Assembly: GCF_022346545.1 (NCBI RefSeq)
Contig: NZ_JAKRNU010000001.1
Span: forward strand, 728,716-792,715
DNA from: Sporosarcina sp. ACRSM
Lineage (GTDB): Bacteria > Bacillota > Bacilli > Bacillales_A > Planococcaceae
Reading direction: 5' to 3'
Length of the DNA stretch: 64,000 nt
Shown here one piece after another: positions 26,097 to 33,987 of this stretch. The notes beneath the pieces are model-generated. The model saw nothing but the letters and a program-made list of their open reading frames with translations. It did no database searches and was not told the origin of the DNA. Within the stretch, counting starts at the first letter, position 1, and the number at the start of each line of letters is the position of its first letter. The position numbers and the translations under genes are program-made.

Positions 26097-28031
26097 TCAA
26101 CCAGTTGCTTTAATATGCGCAAGATAACGCCAGCGAATGAGATAAAAATAACAAATTTGCATGACCGTAAAGCCGGCGAGGACGAGTGTCAGTTCTTTCA
26201 CAATCGAAATTTCCGCAAGCGCATCCCAGATGACTTGCAACGTAAGAAATGCAAACGAACTATGGACCAATGCGACGCCCCACGGGAAGAAAAATTGCGG
26301 GATCAATTGCCGATTGACGATTTTTTTGAATTCGCGATCTGTCAGACCCATGCGACGCAATACGTCGAACTGTTTCCGATCACGTTCCAGCGATGTATAC
26401 AACCTGAAATAGATGAAACTTCCAGCTGCCAGGAAAAAGACCGCCGCAAGCAGTAAGCCGATGAACAATAACAAGGAAAATGTCGTTCGGATGACCGAAT
26501 AGTTCAAGCCCGGATTTTCAAATGTATAGGGCAAGGGCTCCGCATCACTTGTCAAAAACGTTTCCGTCACGGTGGCATCAATGGAACGTCCAATTTCTTT
26601 TGTCGACTGCCATTCAGGTACGTTGAACGCATAATACGTAAAGGATGGTAGATTTTTGGTATAAACACTTTCCAGCACTTTATCATAATCATTATTGTTT
26701 AAAATGATGGCGTTCGTCCCGATGGAATAGGATGTAAATAAATGATAAGGATATGCCCCTGTTATCCGGATATGGACATCACTTTCCACGAGCTGTGTCC
26801 GGACGGTCTGATCTTTCAGCTGATCATAGGATGAAGCGGAAGGCGGCAGAAAGATCGCTTCCCCCGGATCCAGTTCTAGCTCGGGATAGCCGAACGAATG
26901 GGCGAGCATATCAACATTGGACTGTTTCAAGATGGCAACACGATTCTGCGTAAAAGAGGAAGTCTGTTGCAATACATGGAACCGTATTAAAGAAAAATCG
27001 ATTTTTTGCACATTCAGCTCCTCGACGAGCTGTCCGATATGTTGCCGCTCCAACTCATTTTCCGGTTCACTTTTATAGACAAGTCCGAGTGGATGCATTT
27101 CCCGGTATTGGGAAGCGAAAGAAGTCAAGGATGCAAGAATGCCGACCGACATGAACGCAATCGTCGACACGAGTGTTACGATGAAAAACATGCGGGCATT
27201 TTCACGCAACCGGACAACGCCTTCCGAAATGGAGAGCAACCAAAAATGATGCCAATATAATCGTTTTCGATTGCGGATCGTTTGCAGCAACATCGGCAAG
27301 GAATCATTAAAAAAGTAAAAGGTTCCAATTGTCGCCAGCGGGGGCAATAAAAAGAGGAGTCTAATGATAACAACATTGCCCGACGCGGCTGCCATCGCAT
27401 AAGCCAAACCGAGAAAGAGCAATCCGAGATAGCCCCGGCTCTTCGAATAGCCATGCGCCTCGTGATTTCCCGCTTCTCCTTGAATCAATTCTGCCACTTC
27501 CCCTGTACGGATAAAAACAGGTGCGACATACGAAATGATGCCAAATAAGCTTAGGAAAGCACCGATTGTCAAAGCGAACGGTTCCCAGGACAAATAGAGC
27601 GGCAAGGCCGGCAACAGCACAATTTCCCGGACGATCATAAAGAAGAATTTTGAAAACATATAACCGAGAACCGTTCCCGCAGCGATGGACACCATACCGA
27701 TAATCATCGTTTCCAGGAAGATGAGCCGGTTCAATTGCCTTTTTTCCATCCCTAAATGAAGCAGAATGCCAAATTCTTTCGAGCGCGCTTGCAGAAAAGC
27801 CCGCAGTGAATAGAACAGGAAAAACACAGTGAAAATGTACAAAATGAGTTCCGCCCCGCCCATTCCCATGATGGCGACTTCCTGTAAAAAACGGCCTTCA
27901 ATGGATGGATGGAACAATAGCATGGAATAGAGAAAAAACACCATGACGGAGAAAATACTCGCCATGAAAAATGCGGCGTAACTCCGGCTGTTGCGCATGA
28001 CATTACGGTAGGCGAACTGTCGAAAGGTCAT
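26097..28031 (-). CDS. BceB-type ABC transporter permease (FtsX family)
   Basis: About 644 aa from the ATG at 28031 (GGGGG 8 nt upstream); an ATG two codons earlier is too close to that site. It has ten predicted membrane segments in the BceB order: one at about residues 20-40, three near 55-165, two near 195-245, one near 285, then a large extracellular domain (about 310-520) and three at the C-terminus. BceB-type permeases with BceA sense and detoxify cell-wall-active peptides such as bacitracin. The gene overlaps the end of the ATPase gene by 29 nt. The specific peptide cannot be predicted. Confidence 0.92.
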   Translation of the reverse strand: MTFRQFAYRNVMRNSRSYAAFFMASIFSVMVFFLYSMLLFHPSIEGRFLQEVAIMGMGGAELILYIFTVFFLFYSLRAFLQARSKEFGILLHLGMEKRQLNRLIFLETMIIGMVSIAAGTVLGYMFSKFFFMIVREIVLLPALPLYLSWEPFALTIGAFLSLFGIISYVAPVFIRTGEVAELIQGEAGNHEAHGYSKSRGYLGLLFLGLAYAMAAASGNVVIIRLLFLLPPLATIGTFYFFNDSLPMLLQTIRNRKRLYWHHFWLLSISEGVVRLRENARMFFIVTLVSTIAFMSVGILASLTSFASQYREMHPLGLVYKSEPENELERQHIGQLVEELNVQKIDFSLIRFHVLQQTSSFTQNRVAILKQSNVDMLAHSFGYPELELDPGEAIFLPPSASSYDQLKDQTVRTQLVESDVHIRITGAYPYHLFTSYSIGTNAIILNNNDYDKVLESVYTKNLPSFTYYAFNVPEWQSTKEIGRSIDATVTETFLTSDAEPLPYTFENPGLNYSVIRTTFSLLLFIGLLLAAVFFLAAGSFIYFRLYTSLERDRKQFDVLRRMGLTDREFKKIVNRQLIPQFFFPWGVALVHSSFAFLTLQVIWDALAEISIVKELTLVLAGFTVMQICYFYLIRWRYLAHIKATG

Positions 28032-28785
28032 TGACATTGCCCCCAAGAAGCGAGAGTACGTTCAAAATGCGTTGGAAAAACGTCTGACGCCGCTCATCTT
28101 TATATATTTCGTTGAAAAACTCGCCGTCTTTGATGAACATTACCCGATCGCAATAACTGGCAGCAATCGGATCATGCGTCACCATAATGACGGTCGTTTT
28201 CTCGATTTGATTGATTTGGCTGAGCAATTCAAGCACATCTCTGGCTGATTTCGAATCGAGATTCCCGGTCGGCTCATCCGCCAAAATAATTTTCGGTTTA
28301 TGGATCAAGGCACGGCCGATTGCCGTCCGTTGCGCTTGTCCGCCCGACAACTCATCCGGCCTGCGATTCAAAATATCTTGTAAATCAAGCCGTTCTGTCA
28401 ATTCCGCCACACGTTTTTCCATTTCCTTCACGGGCAATCCGTCAAGCGTAAGCGGCAAGACAAGATTCTCTTCCACGGTCAGCATTTGCAGCAAATTGAT
28501 ATCTTGAAAGACGAAGCCGAGATTCCGCCGTCTGAAAAGGGCCAAGTCATTTTGTTTCAGCGCTTCCGGTTCAATGCCGTCGATCATCAAGCGGCCGTAT
28601 GTCGGCACCGCAATCGTCGAAATCAAATTCAACAAGGTCGTCTTGCCACTTCCTGAAGGACCCATGACCGCGACAAATTCCCCTTCCTCCACTTCAAAAT
28701 CGAGGCGGTTCAATGCCCTGTGCATCACTTTCCCTTCATAGATCTTCGTCACTTCCGTCAGTTCGACGATCGTCTTCCGTGTCAT
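28003..28785 (-). CDS. BceA-type ABC transporter ATP-binding protein
   Basis: 260 aa from the ATG at 28785. Walker A GPSGSGKTT, the signature LSGGQAQR, Walker B IILADEPTGNLDS and the H-loop VTHD are intact. The fold is that of LolD/MacB-type ATPases that work with long BceB permeases. Its start overlaps the 3' end of the kinase gene by about 50 nt and its end overlaps the permease gene, so the four bce-type genes are tightly coupled. The C-terminal tail of about 30 residues after GEFFNEI is longer than in many homologues. Confidence 0.94.
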   Translation of the reverse strand: MTRKTIVELTEVTKIYEGKVMHRALNRLDFEVEEGEFVAVMGPSGSGKTTLLNLISTIAVPTYGRLMIDGIEPEALKQNDLALFRRRNLGFVFQDINLLQMLTVEENLVLPLTLDGLPVKEMEKRVAELTERLDLQDILNRRPDELSGGQAQRTAIGRALIHKPKIILADEPTGNLDSKSARDVLELLSQINQIEKTTVIMVTHDPIAASYCDRVMFIKDGEFFNEIYKDERRQTFFQRILNVLSLLGGNVNDLSTVRLP

Positions 28786-29788
28786 CCCGCTCACCCGCCT
28801 CTCCATTTTCAAATAATACGGTCACTGTCGTACCAGCCCCCAATTCCGAGTCGATTGCGAGTCGATGGCCAAGCCGCTGACATACTTCCGATGCAATATA
28901 CAACCCCATCCCGGTCGATTCACCTGTCAACCGTCCGTTTTCACCCGTAAAGAACGGTTTCGTAATGCGCTTCAAATCCGATGACGGAATGCCGACGCCT
29001 TCATCACGGACGGTAAGTTGAAGACCTTCAGCTGTACGCGCAGCGTCAATATGCACTTTCTTTCCTCGTTCAAATGTATACTTCACCGCATTGGTGATAA
29101 ATTGCCCGATGACGAATTTCATCCACTTCATATCGGTGGCCACAGTATAGTTGTCGTCGATTGAAATGACGGGAAACACCCCATTGGTGATGAAAAGCCG
29201 CTTATGTTCATTGACAATTTCTTGCACCAACATTTTCAAGCCGACTCTTTCAATCTGCATATCCTGTTCAAATGTCTCAAGGCGCGCATTGACAAGTACA
29301 GTATCGAGGCCCCGACGGATTTTCTCGATTTCTTCCGTGAGACTGTCCCGATCCAACTCCCCTTTTTCCTGCAGGAGCAGACCGATGACTGAAATCGGCG
29401 TTTTCATCTGGTGCACCCATTGATTCATGAATTGCAGCTGACGATGTTGGGAAGCATACAAGGTTTGCACTTCATTTTGATAGATTTTGTACAATTCCCT
29501 TGTGAACGCCATCATCTGTCGGTGCTCGGGCGATTGCCCATGCCGGATCAGCGCATCCTCCATCTTTTCCGGTTTTTGCGTAATGGTCGCATAAATGGAA
29601 CGCCGCATGATAAATTTGCCGACGAGATAACCCGCCGTCAACAGCATGCTCATACTGATCGAGTATACCGCCGTATTGAAATTCCGAAACCCGTCCAACC
29701 AATAAAGGAACATGATAAACAACACAAGAAACAATTGGAACACCATGAACGACATATGTTCCTGGATAAACATCGTAAACTTTTTCAT
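28736..29788 (-). CDS. BceS-type intramembrane-sensing histidine kinase
   Basis: 350 aa. Two N-terminal membrane helices (about residues 13-32 and 43-60) have almost no loop between them, typical of intramembrane-sensing kinases that take their signal from a BceAB transporter. The phospho-acceptor is in HQMKTPISV near residue 130. The N box FITNAVKYT, the G1 box DEGVGIP and GMGLYIAS complete the ATPase domain. A short acidic tail (DDTEDD, DGSDEDL) at the end is read through the start of the ATPase gene. Confidence 0.93.
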   Translation of the reverse strand: MKKFTMFIQEHMSFMVFQLFLVLFIMFLYWLDGFRNFNTAVYSISMSMLLTAGYLVGKFIMRRSIYATITQKPEKMEDALIRHGQSPEHRQMMAFTRELYKIYQNEVQTLYASQHRQLQFMNQWVHQMKTPISVIGLLLQEKGELDRDSLTEEIEKIRRGLDTVLVNARLETFEQDMQIERVGLKMLVQEIVNEHKRLFITNGVFPVISIDDNYTVATDMKWMKFVIGQFITNAVKYTFERGKKVHIDAARTAEGLQLTVRDEGVGIPSSDLKRITKPFFTGENGRLTGESTGMGLYIASEVCQRLGHRLAIDSELGAGTTVTVLFENGEAGERDDTEDDRRTDGSDEDL

Positions 29789-30489
29789 GATTCCTCCGGT
29801 GCGATCATGAACCGGTAACCCGCACCACGCACCGTTTCAATGGAGGACTGGATACCGTAATCCGCCAACTTTTTCCGCACGCGCGTCATATTGACATTCA
29901 ACGTATTTTCATCCACAAAAGACTGATCGTCCCATAACTCCTCCAACAACTTTTCCCGCGACACGATCTTCGGCGACGCCTCCAGCAACAATTCCAAAAT
30001 GACGCTCTCCTTTTTCTGCAACGGCACAACATTATCCCGGACATGCAACTCCATCCGTTCAATGAATAAATTCAACGCGCCCACCTTCACCGTCCGCTCC
30101 GCCTGATTCGGCGCATACTCTCCGAACGTCCTGCGCAAATGGCTCCGTATTTTGGCAAGGACGATTTCATAATGAAAAGGTTTCGTAATAAAATCATCCC
30201 CACCGTTTTCCAGCGCAAACACCTGATCCATATCCCCCGATCGCGCTGAAATGAAAATAATCGGACACGTCGTATGCTGCCGCAACTCACGACACCAATA
30301 ATACCCATCATAAGAAGGCAAATTAATATCCAACAAAATCATATGTGGATCAAATGCCATACACTCTTCCGTCACTTGTTCAAAGTCCTCTACAATTGCA
30401 ACATCATATTGATATTTCCGTAATGTATCTGCCAATAGCTGGGCGATTTTCTTATCGTCCTCCACTATGAATATGCGATGCTTGTCCAT
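29785..30489 (-). CDS. BceR-type OmpR-family response regulator
   Basis: 234 aa. The receiver domain has EDD near residue 10, the phospho-Asp in LLDINLP near 54 and KPF near 103. The C-terminal winged helix has VSREKLLEELW and RVRKKLADYG, ending in TVRGAGYRF. It is the first gene of the RSAB operon. It presumably activates this bceAB-type transporter on peptide stress, as known for BceRS. The kinase gene overlaps its last 4 nt. Confidence 0.94.
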   Translation of the reverse strand: MDKHRIFIVEDDKKIAQLLADTLRKYQYDVAIVEDFEQVTEECMAFDPHMILLDINLPSYDGYYWCRELRQHTTCPIIFISARSGDMDQVFALENGGDDFITKPFHYEIVLAKIRSHLRRTFGEYAPNQAERTVKVGALNLFIERMELHVRDNVVPLQKKESVILELLLEASPKIVSREKLLEELWDDQSFVDENTLNVNMTRVRKKLADYGIQSSIETVRGAGYRFMIAPEES

Positions 30490-30574
30490 CGTTCAATCCC
30501 CTTTCACACTTCCTCTCATTATAACCTAAAAAGCGGAAATAAGTTGGGGGTTGATTGCTTGGGGAGTTGGGTTT

Positions 30575-31590
30575 GGAGTGGAGTTTGAGCGCGTGATATG
30601 GGGATTGATCGCTTGGGCAGGGTTATGAGCGCTTGATTCATAGGTTGATCGCCCGCGCGGGGTTATGAGCGCGTGATTCATGGGTTGATCACTTGCGCGG
30701 AGGTATGAGCACTTGATTCGATGTTTGATCACTCACACGAGAGTTTGAGCGCTTGATTCGAAGATTGATCGCCCGCGCGGGGTTATGAGCGCTTGATTCG
30801 ATGTTTGATCACTCACGCGAGAGTATAGGCGCTTGATTCGAAGATTGATCGCCCGTGCGGGGTTATGAGCGCTTGATTCATGGGTTGATCACTTGCGCGG
30901 AGGTATGAGCGCTTGATTCATGGGTTGATCGCCCACGCGAGAGTTTGAGCGCTTGATTCGAGGATTGATCGCCCGCGCGGGGTTATGAGCGCTTGATTCA
31001 TGGGTTGATCGCCCACGCGAGAGTTTGAGCGCTTGATTCGAAGATTGATCGCCCGCGCGGGGTTATGAGCGCTTGATTCATGGGTTGATCACTTGCGCGG
31101 AGGTATGAGCGCTTGATTCATGGGTTGATCACTCACGCGAGAGTTTGAGCGCTTGATTCGAAGATTGATCGCCCGCGCGGGGTTATGAGCGCTTAATTCA
31201 AGGCTTGATCGCCCACGCGAGAGTTTGAGCGCTTGATTCGAGGATTGATCGCCTGCGCGGGGTTATGAGCGCTTGATTCATGGGTTGATCACTTGCGCGG
31301 AGGTATGAGCACTTGATTCGATGTTTGATCACTCACGCGAGAGTTTGAGCGCTTGATTCGAAGATTGATCGCCCGCGCGGGGTTATGAGCGCTTGATTCA
31401 TGGGTTGATCACTTGCGCGGAGGTATGAGCGCTTGATTCATGGGTTGATCGCCCGCGTGGATTTATGAGCGCTTGATTCGAAGATTGATCGCCTGCGCGA
31501 GGTTATGAGCGCTTGATTCAAAGGTTGATCGCTCGCGCGGAGGTATGAGCGCGTGCTACGATGTTTGATCACTTTCATAGCAGCTAGCTC
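30575..31590 (+). repeat. 20-bp unit array 2, about 50 units
   Basis: Roughly 1 kb of head-to-tail 20-bp units with strict alternation: type A begins TGAGCGCTTGATTC, type B begins TGATCGCCCGCGCGG or TGATCACTTGCGCGG. The unit length is so regular that the 60-base lines stay in register for hundreds of bases. Every unit begins with TGA, so all plus frames are stopped; minus-strand frames carry no recognisable protein. It fills the gap between the bceR-like gene and lplJ. It is not a CRISPR array because there are no spacers. Confidence 0.92.
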
Positions 31591-31615
31591 GCGTAAAAAC
31601 AAACTCCACCAATCC

Positions 31616-31640
31616 AAAAAGCCTGACGCATTGTCAGGCT
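31616..31640 (-). terminator. Terminator of lplJ
   Basis: Stem AGCCTGAC/GTCAGGCT (31620-31627 with 31633-31640) followed on the minus strand by TTTTT. Confidence 0.85.
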
Positions 31641-31652
31641 CCTTAATTTCTA

Positions 31653-32645
31653 TCAATAAATCAATTGCAAAAATTCTTCTTTTGTGATGCCGCCCAAGTA
31701 TGTGGTGATTTCGATTGGAGCGAGTGCTTCGCCAATCGATTGTCGATCATATTGAACACCTTTGAGCTTTTCCTCAATCTCGGCCACATCGCCTACTCCG
31801 AAAAAGTCGCCGAAGATGTTGACGTCTTCGATGATGCCTTTGTTTACTTGCAAGCGGACATCGATGCCGCCAACCGGGAAACGATGCGAATGCTGCATGT
31901 TGAATTTCGGCGATTTCCCATAATTCCAATCCCAGTTTGCGTAGCGCTCAGCGGATAATTCACGGATCTTTGTCCAATCGTCTTCCGTCAGCTCCATATA
32001 TTGAATCTTCTCTTCTCCACCGAAAATCGATTTCAAAACTTCCATTCGGAACTGTTCAATCGTCATCGGCTCTTCGAGAAATTCAGAAATATTGGCGACC
32101 CGGCTGCGGATCGATTTGATACCTTTCGATTCAATTTTATCTTTTCGAACTTTTAACGCTTTCACAACGCGTTCGATTTCCGTATCGAACATCAGCGTTC
32201 CATGACTGAACATGCGGCCGTTTGTCGAGAATTGTGCATTCCCCGAAATCTTGCGCCCTTCGACCAAGATATCATTCCGGCCAAGCAATTCCGCTTTCAC
32301 GCCCATTTCGGCCAATGCTTGTACAACGGGTTCTGTGAACTTTTTAAAGTTGCGGAATGACTCCCCGTCATCTTTCGTGATAAAACTGAAATTCAAATTG
32401 CCCAAATCGTGATAGACTGCTCCTCCACCCGATAATCTGCGAACAACATGAATGCCATTCGTATCCACATAATCTGTGTCAATTTCCTCCACCGTGTTTT
32501 GGTTTCTCCCGATGATGATCGACGGTTCGTTGATGTAGAACAGCAAATAGGAATCTTTGTCTATATCCATCGTTTTTAACGCATACTCTTCGATTGCGAG
32601 ATTGATGCGAGGATCTGTAATACCTTTATTGTCAATGAAATACAA
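31653..32645 (-). CDS. lplJ: Lipoate-protein ligase
   Basis: 330 aa. The lipoate/lipoyl-AMP binding motif RRLSGGGAVYHD is near residue 70, followed by NLNFSFI. GRNDILVEGRKISGNAQ near 125 contains the catalytic-type Lys. A C-terminal accessory domain follows residue 250. The enzyme attaches lipoate to the E2 and GcvH proteins of 2-oxoacid dehydrogenases and glycine cleavage. The neighbouring divergent yhfH genes match the yhfH-yhfI-lplJ neighbourhood of B. subtilis. Confidence 0.94.
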   Translation of the reverse strand: MYFIDNKGITDPRINLAIEEYALKTMDIDKDSYLLFYINEPSIIIGRNQNTVEEIDTDYVDTNGIHVVRRLSGGGAVYHDLGNLNFSFITKDDGESFRNFKKFTEPVVQALAEMGVKAELLGRNDILVEGRKISGNAQFSTNGRMFSHGTLMFDTEIERVVKALKVRKDKIESKGIKSIRSRVANISEFLEEPMTIEQFRMEVLKSIFGGEEKIQYMELTEDDWTKIRELSAERYANWDWNYGKSPKFNMQHSHRFPVGGIDVRLQVNKGIIEDVNIFGDFFGVGDVAEIEEKLKGVQYDRQSIGEALAPIEITTYLGGITKEEFLQLIY

Positions 32646-32709
32646 TATAATCGCTCCTTAACTTAAATTGGGCTTCAGTCCTATTTTATCTGAAAAGTAA
32701 AGAAAAGTG

Positions 32710-32734
32710 TTGACATTCGATCAACTGTTATAAT
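32710..32734 (+). promoter_or_regulatory. Candidate promoter upstream of the yhfH array
   Basis: An extended -10, TG-T-TATAAT (TATAAT at 32729-32734), lies 13 nt after TTGACA (32710-32715). The spacing is too short for both to be used in the usual way, so the extended -10 is probably decisive. GTTGA and TCAAC flank the spacer as a small inverted repeat. Confidence 0.5.
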
Positions 32735-32774
32735 ACACTACTAATATCGATTTAAGTTATAGTACAAATAAGGA

Positions 32775-32966
32775 GTGAGGGACATCTTCCTGGAAAACAA
32801 CTTGGACTTCTTAATCACTCTTCCAACCCAATTTTGTATCATTTGTGGAAAAGAAATTGGCGAACCGACTACATGCCACGGACATATATGTGAAGCTTGT
32901 AACATCCTTCAATTTTTTAAACTGCATACGAATACGCTAGCAAAAGGAGAGATCTTGAATGCTTGA
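32775..32966 (+). pseudogene. Degraded first copy of the yhfH array
   Basis: The reading frame encodes a diverged YhfH-like core (LENNLDFLITLPTQFCIICG, then a CHGH...CEAC block) that lines up with the intact copies. The ATG position reads TTC. The stop position reads CAA instead of TAA, so the frame runs on for 20 residues to a TGA that overlaps the next copy's ATG. The only alternative start is a GTG directly abutting AAGGA, a poor arrangement. Both zinc-type CxxC pairs are kept. It is most likely a decaying copy; a non-standard start is possible. Confidence 0.65.
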
Positions 32967-33084
32967 AAACATCATCGAGTTTTTTAAAAATCTACCGGCT
33001 AAAGTTTGTACGTCTTGCGGCAAGGAAATCGAAGAGCAACACGAGTGCTATGGCAATCAATGCGATTCCTGTAATATGCTTTAA
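32959..33084 (+). CDS. yhfH: YhfH-type zinc microprotein, copy 2
   Basis: 41 aa: MLENIIEFFKNLPAKVC followed by TSCGKEIEEQHECYG and CDSCNML. Four cysteines in two CxxC pairs form a probable zinc ribbon. Protein YhfH is a widely conserved Bacillales microprotein of unknown function. The start has AAAGGAG 8-9 nt upstream. It overlaps the end of the degraded first copy and is the first of five intact tandem copies. It lies next to lplJ, as in B. subtilis. Confidence 0.88.
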   Translation: MLENIIEFFKNLPAKVCTSCGKEIEEQHECYGNQCDSCNML

Positions 33085-33164
33085 TATTTTTTTGTAATAG
33101 CTGTACTACTACATCAATAGATTATTAACATAGTCATAATACAAAAGAGAAAGTAGGGATTGGA

Positions 33165-33290
33165 ATGCTTGAAAACATCATCGAGTTTTTTAAAAGTCTA
33201 CCAGCTAAAGTTTGTACGTCTTGTGGAAAAGAAATCGAAGAGCAACACGAGTGCTATGGCAATCAATGCGATTCCTGTAACATACTTTAA
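33165..33290 (+). CDS. yhfH: YhfH-type zinc microprotein, copy 3
   Basis: 41 aa, identical to copy 2 apart from Lys-to-Ser in the FFK(N/S)LP block and Ile for Met near the end (CNIL). Both CxxC pairs are intact. The unit spacing to copy 2 is 206 bp. It has its own leader with the conserved block TAGTCATAATACAA and an AGGGATTGG ribosome-site region in front of the ATG. The near identity of coding and non-coding parts points to recent tandem duplication. Confidence 0.88.
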   Translation: MLENIIEFFKSLPAKVCTSCGKEIEEQHECYGNQCDSCNIL

Positions 33291-33370
33291 TATTTTTTTG
33301 TAATATCTGTACTACTACATCAATAGATTATTAACATAGTCATAATACAACAGAGAGAGTAGGGATTGGA

Positions 33371-33496
33371 ATGCTTGAAAACATTATCGAGTTTTTTAAA
33401 AATCTACCAGCTAAAGTTTGTACGTCTTGTGGTAAAGAAATCGAAGAGCAACACGAATGCTATGGCAATCAATGCGATTCCTGTAATATGCTTTAA
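33371..33496 (+). CDS. yhfH: YhfH-type zinc microprotein, copy 4
   Basis: 41 aa with the same sequence as copy 2 at the protein level (FFKNLPAKVC and CDSCNML). A few silent third-position changes are visible, for example in ATTATC against ATCATC. It lies 206 bp after copy 3, with the same leader. Silent change with an unchanged protein suggests selection on the peptide. Confidence 0.88.
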   Translation: MLENIIEFFKNLPAKVCTSCGKEIEEQHECYGNQCDSCNML

Positions 33497-33575
33497 TATT
33501 TTTTGTAATACCTGTACTACTACATCAATAGATTATTAACATAGTCATAATACAACAGAGAAAGTAGGGATTGGA

Positions 33576-33701
33576 ATGCTTGAAAACATCATCGAGTTTT
33601 TTAAAAATCTGCCGGCTAAAGTTTGTACGTCTTGTGGCAAGGAAATCGAAGAACAGCACGAGTGCTATGGCAACAAATGTGACACTTGTAACAACCTTTA
33701 A
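33576..33701 (+). CDS. yhfH: YhfH-type zinc microprotein, copy 5
   Basis: 41 aa. Differs from copy 2 near the end: CYGNKCDTCNNL instead of CYGNQCDSCNML. The cysteines are unchanged. The unit length to copy 4 is 205 bp and the leader is nearly identical. The region after its stop differs from that of copies 2-4, marking the edge of the recent duplication. Confidence 0.88.
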   Translation: MLENIIEFFKNLPAKVCTSCGKEIEEQHECYGNKCDTCNNL

Positions 33702-33780
33702 TTTTTTCACACTTTCTGTACTAATACAACGCACACGATAATGCGAGTACTAATACACTATAAAAAAGGAGGGAATTGCA

Positions 33781-33906
33781 ATGCTTGAAAACATCATCGA
33801 GTTTTTTAAGAACCTACCACCTAAAATCTGCACGTCATGCGGCAAGGAAATCGAAGAACAGCATGAATGCTACGGGAATAAATGTGACTCCTGTAATATT
33901 TTATAA
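33781..33906 (+). CDS. yhfH: YhfH-type zinc microprotein, copy 6
   Basis: 41 aa: the most diverged intact copy, with FFKNLPPKIC and CYGNKCDSCNIL. It has a stronger ribosome site (AAAGGAGG) and a different leader from copies 3-5 but keeps the 205-bp spacing. It is followed by a long terminator hairpin. It may be the older copy from which the others were derived, since the 3' edge of the array is here. Confidence 0.88.
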   Translation: MLENIIEFFKNLPPKICTSCGKEIEEQHECYGNKCDSCNIL

Positions 33907-33921
33907 TCTGGCACACCCATT

Positions 33922-33987
33922 TGAACGCAACCCCGAATGTCGGACTCCTCGTAGAGAGCCGGGATTCGGGGTTGCGTTCACTTTTAT
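33922..33987. terminator. Terminator between the yhfH array and glpQ-like gene
   Basis: Seventeen-bp perfect stem (33922-33938 with 33964-33980) and a 25-nt loop, followed on the plus strand by CTTTTATTTTT. It ends the yhfH transcripts and lies at the 3' end of the converging phosphodiesterase gene. Confidence 0.85.

Noticed and set aside
30575..31590. CRISPR array
   Set aside because: Units are contiguous 20-bp repeats without unique spacers of 30-40 bp, and there are no cas genes in the window.
30526..31656. Minus-strand open frames of 68 and 72 codons inside the repeat array
   Set aside because: They arise from the repeat (20 bp period, 60 bp = 20 codons), have no ribosome site and encode only repeated Arg/Ser/Ala-rich sequence.
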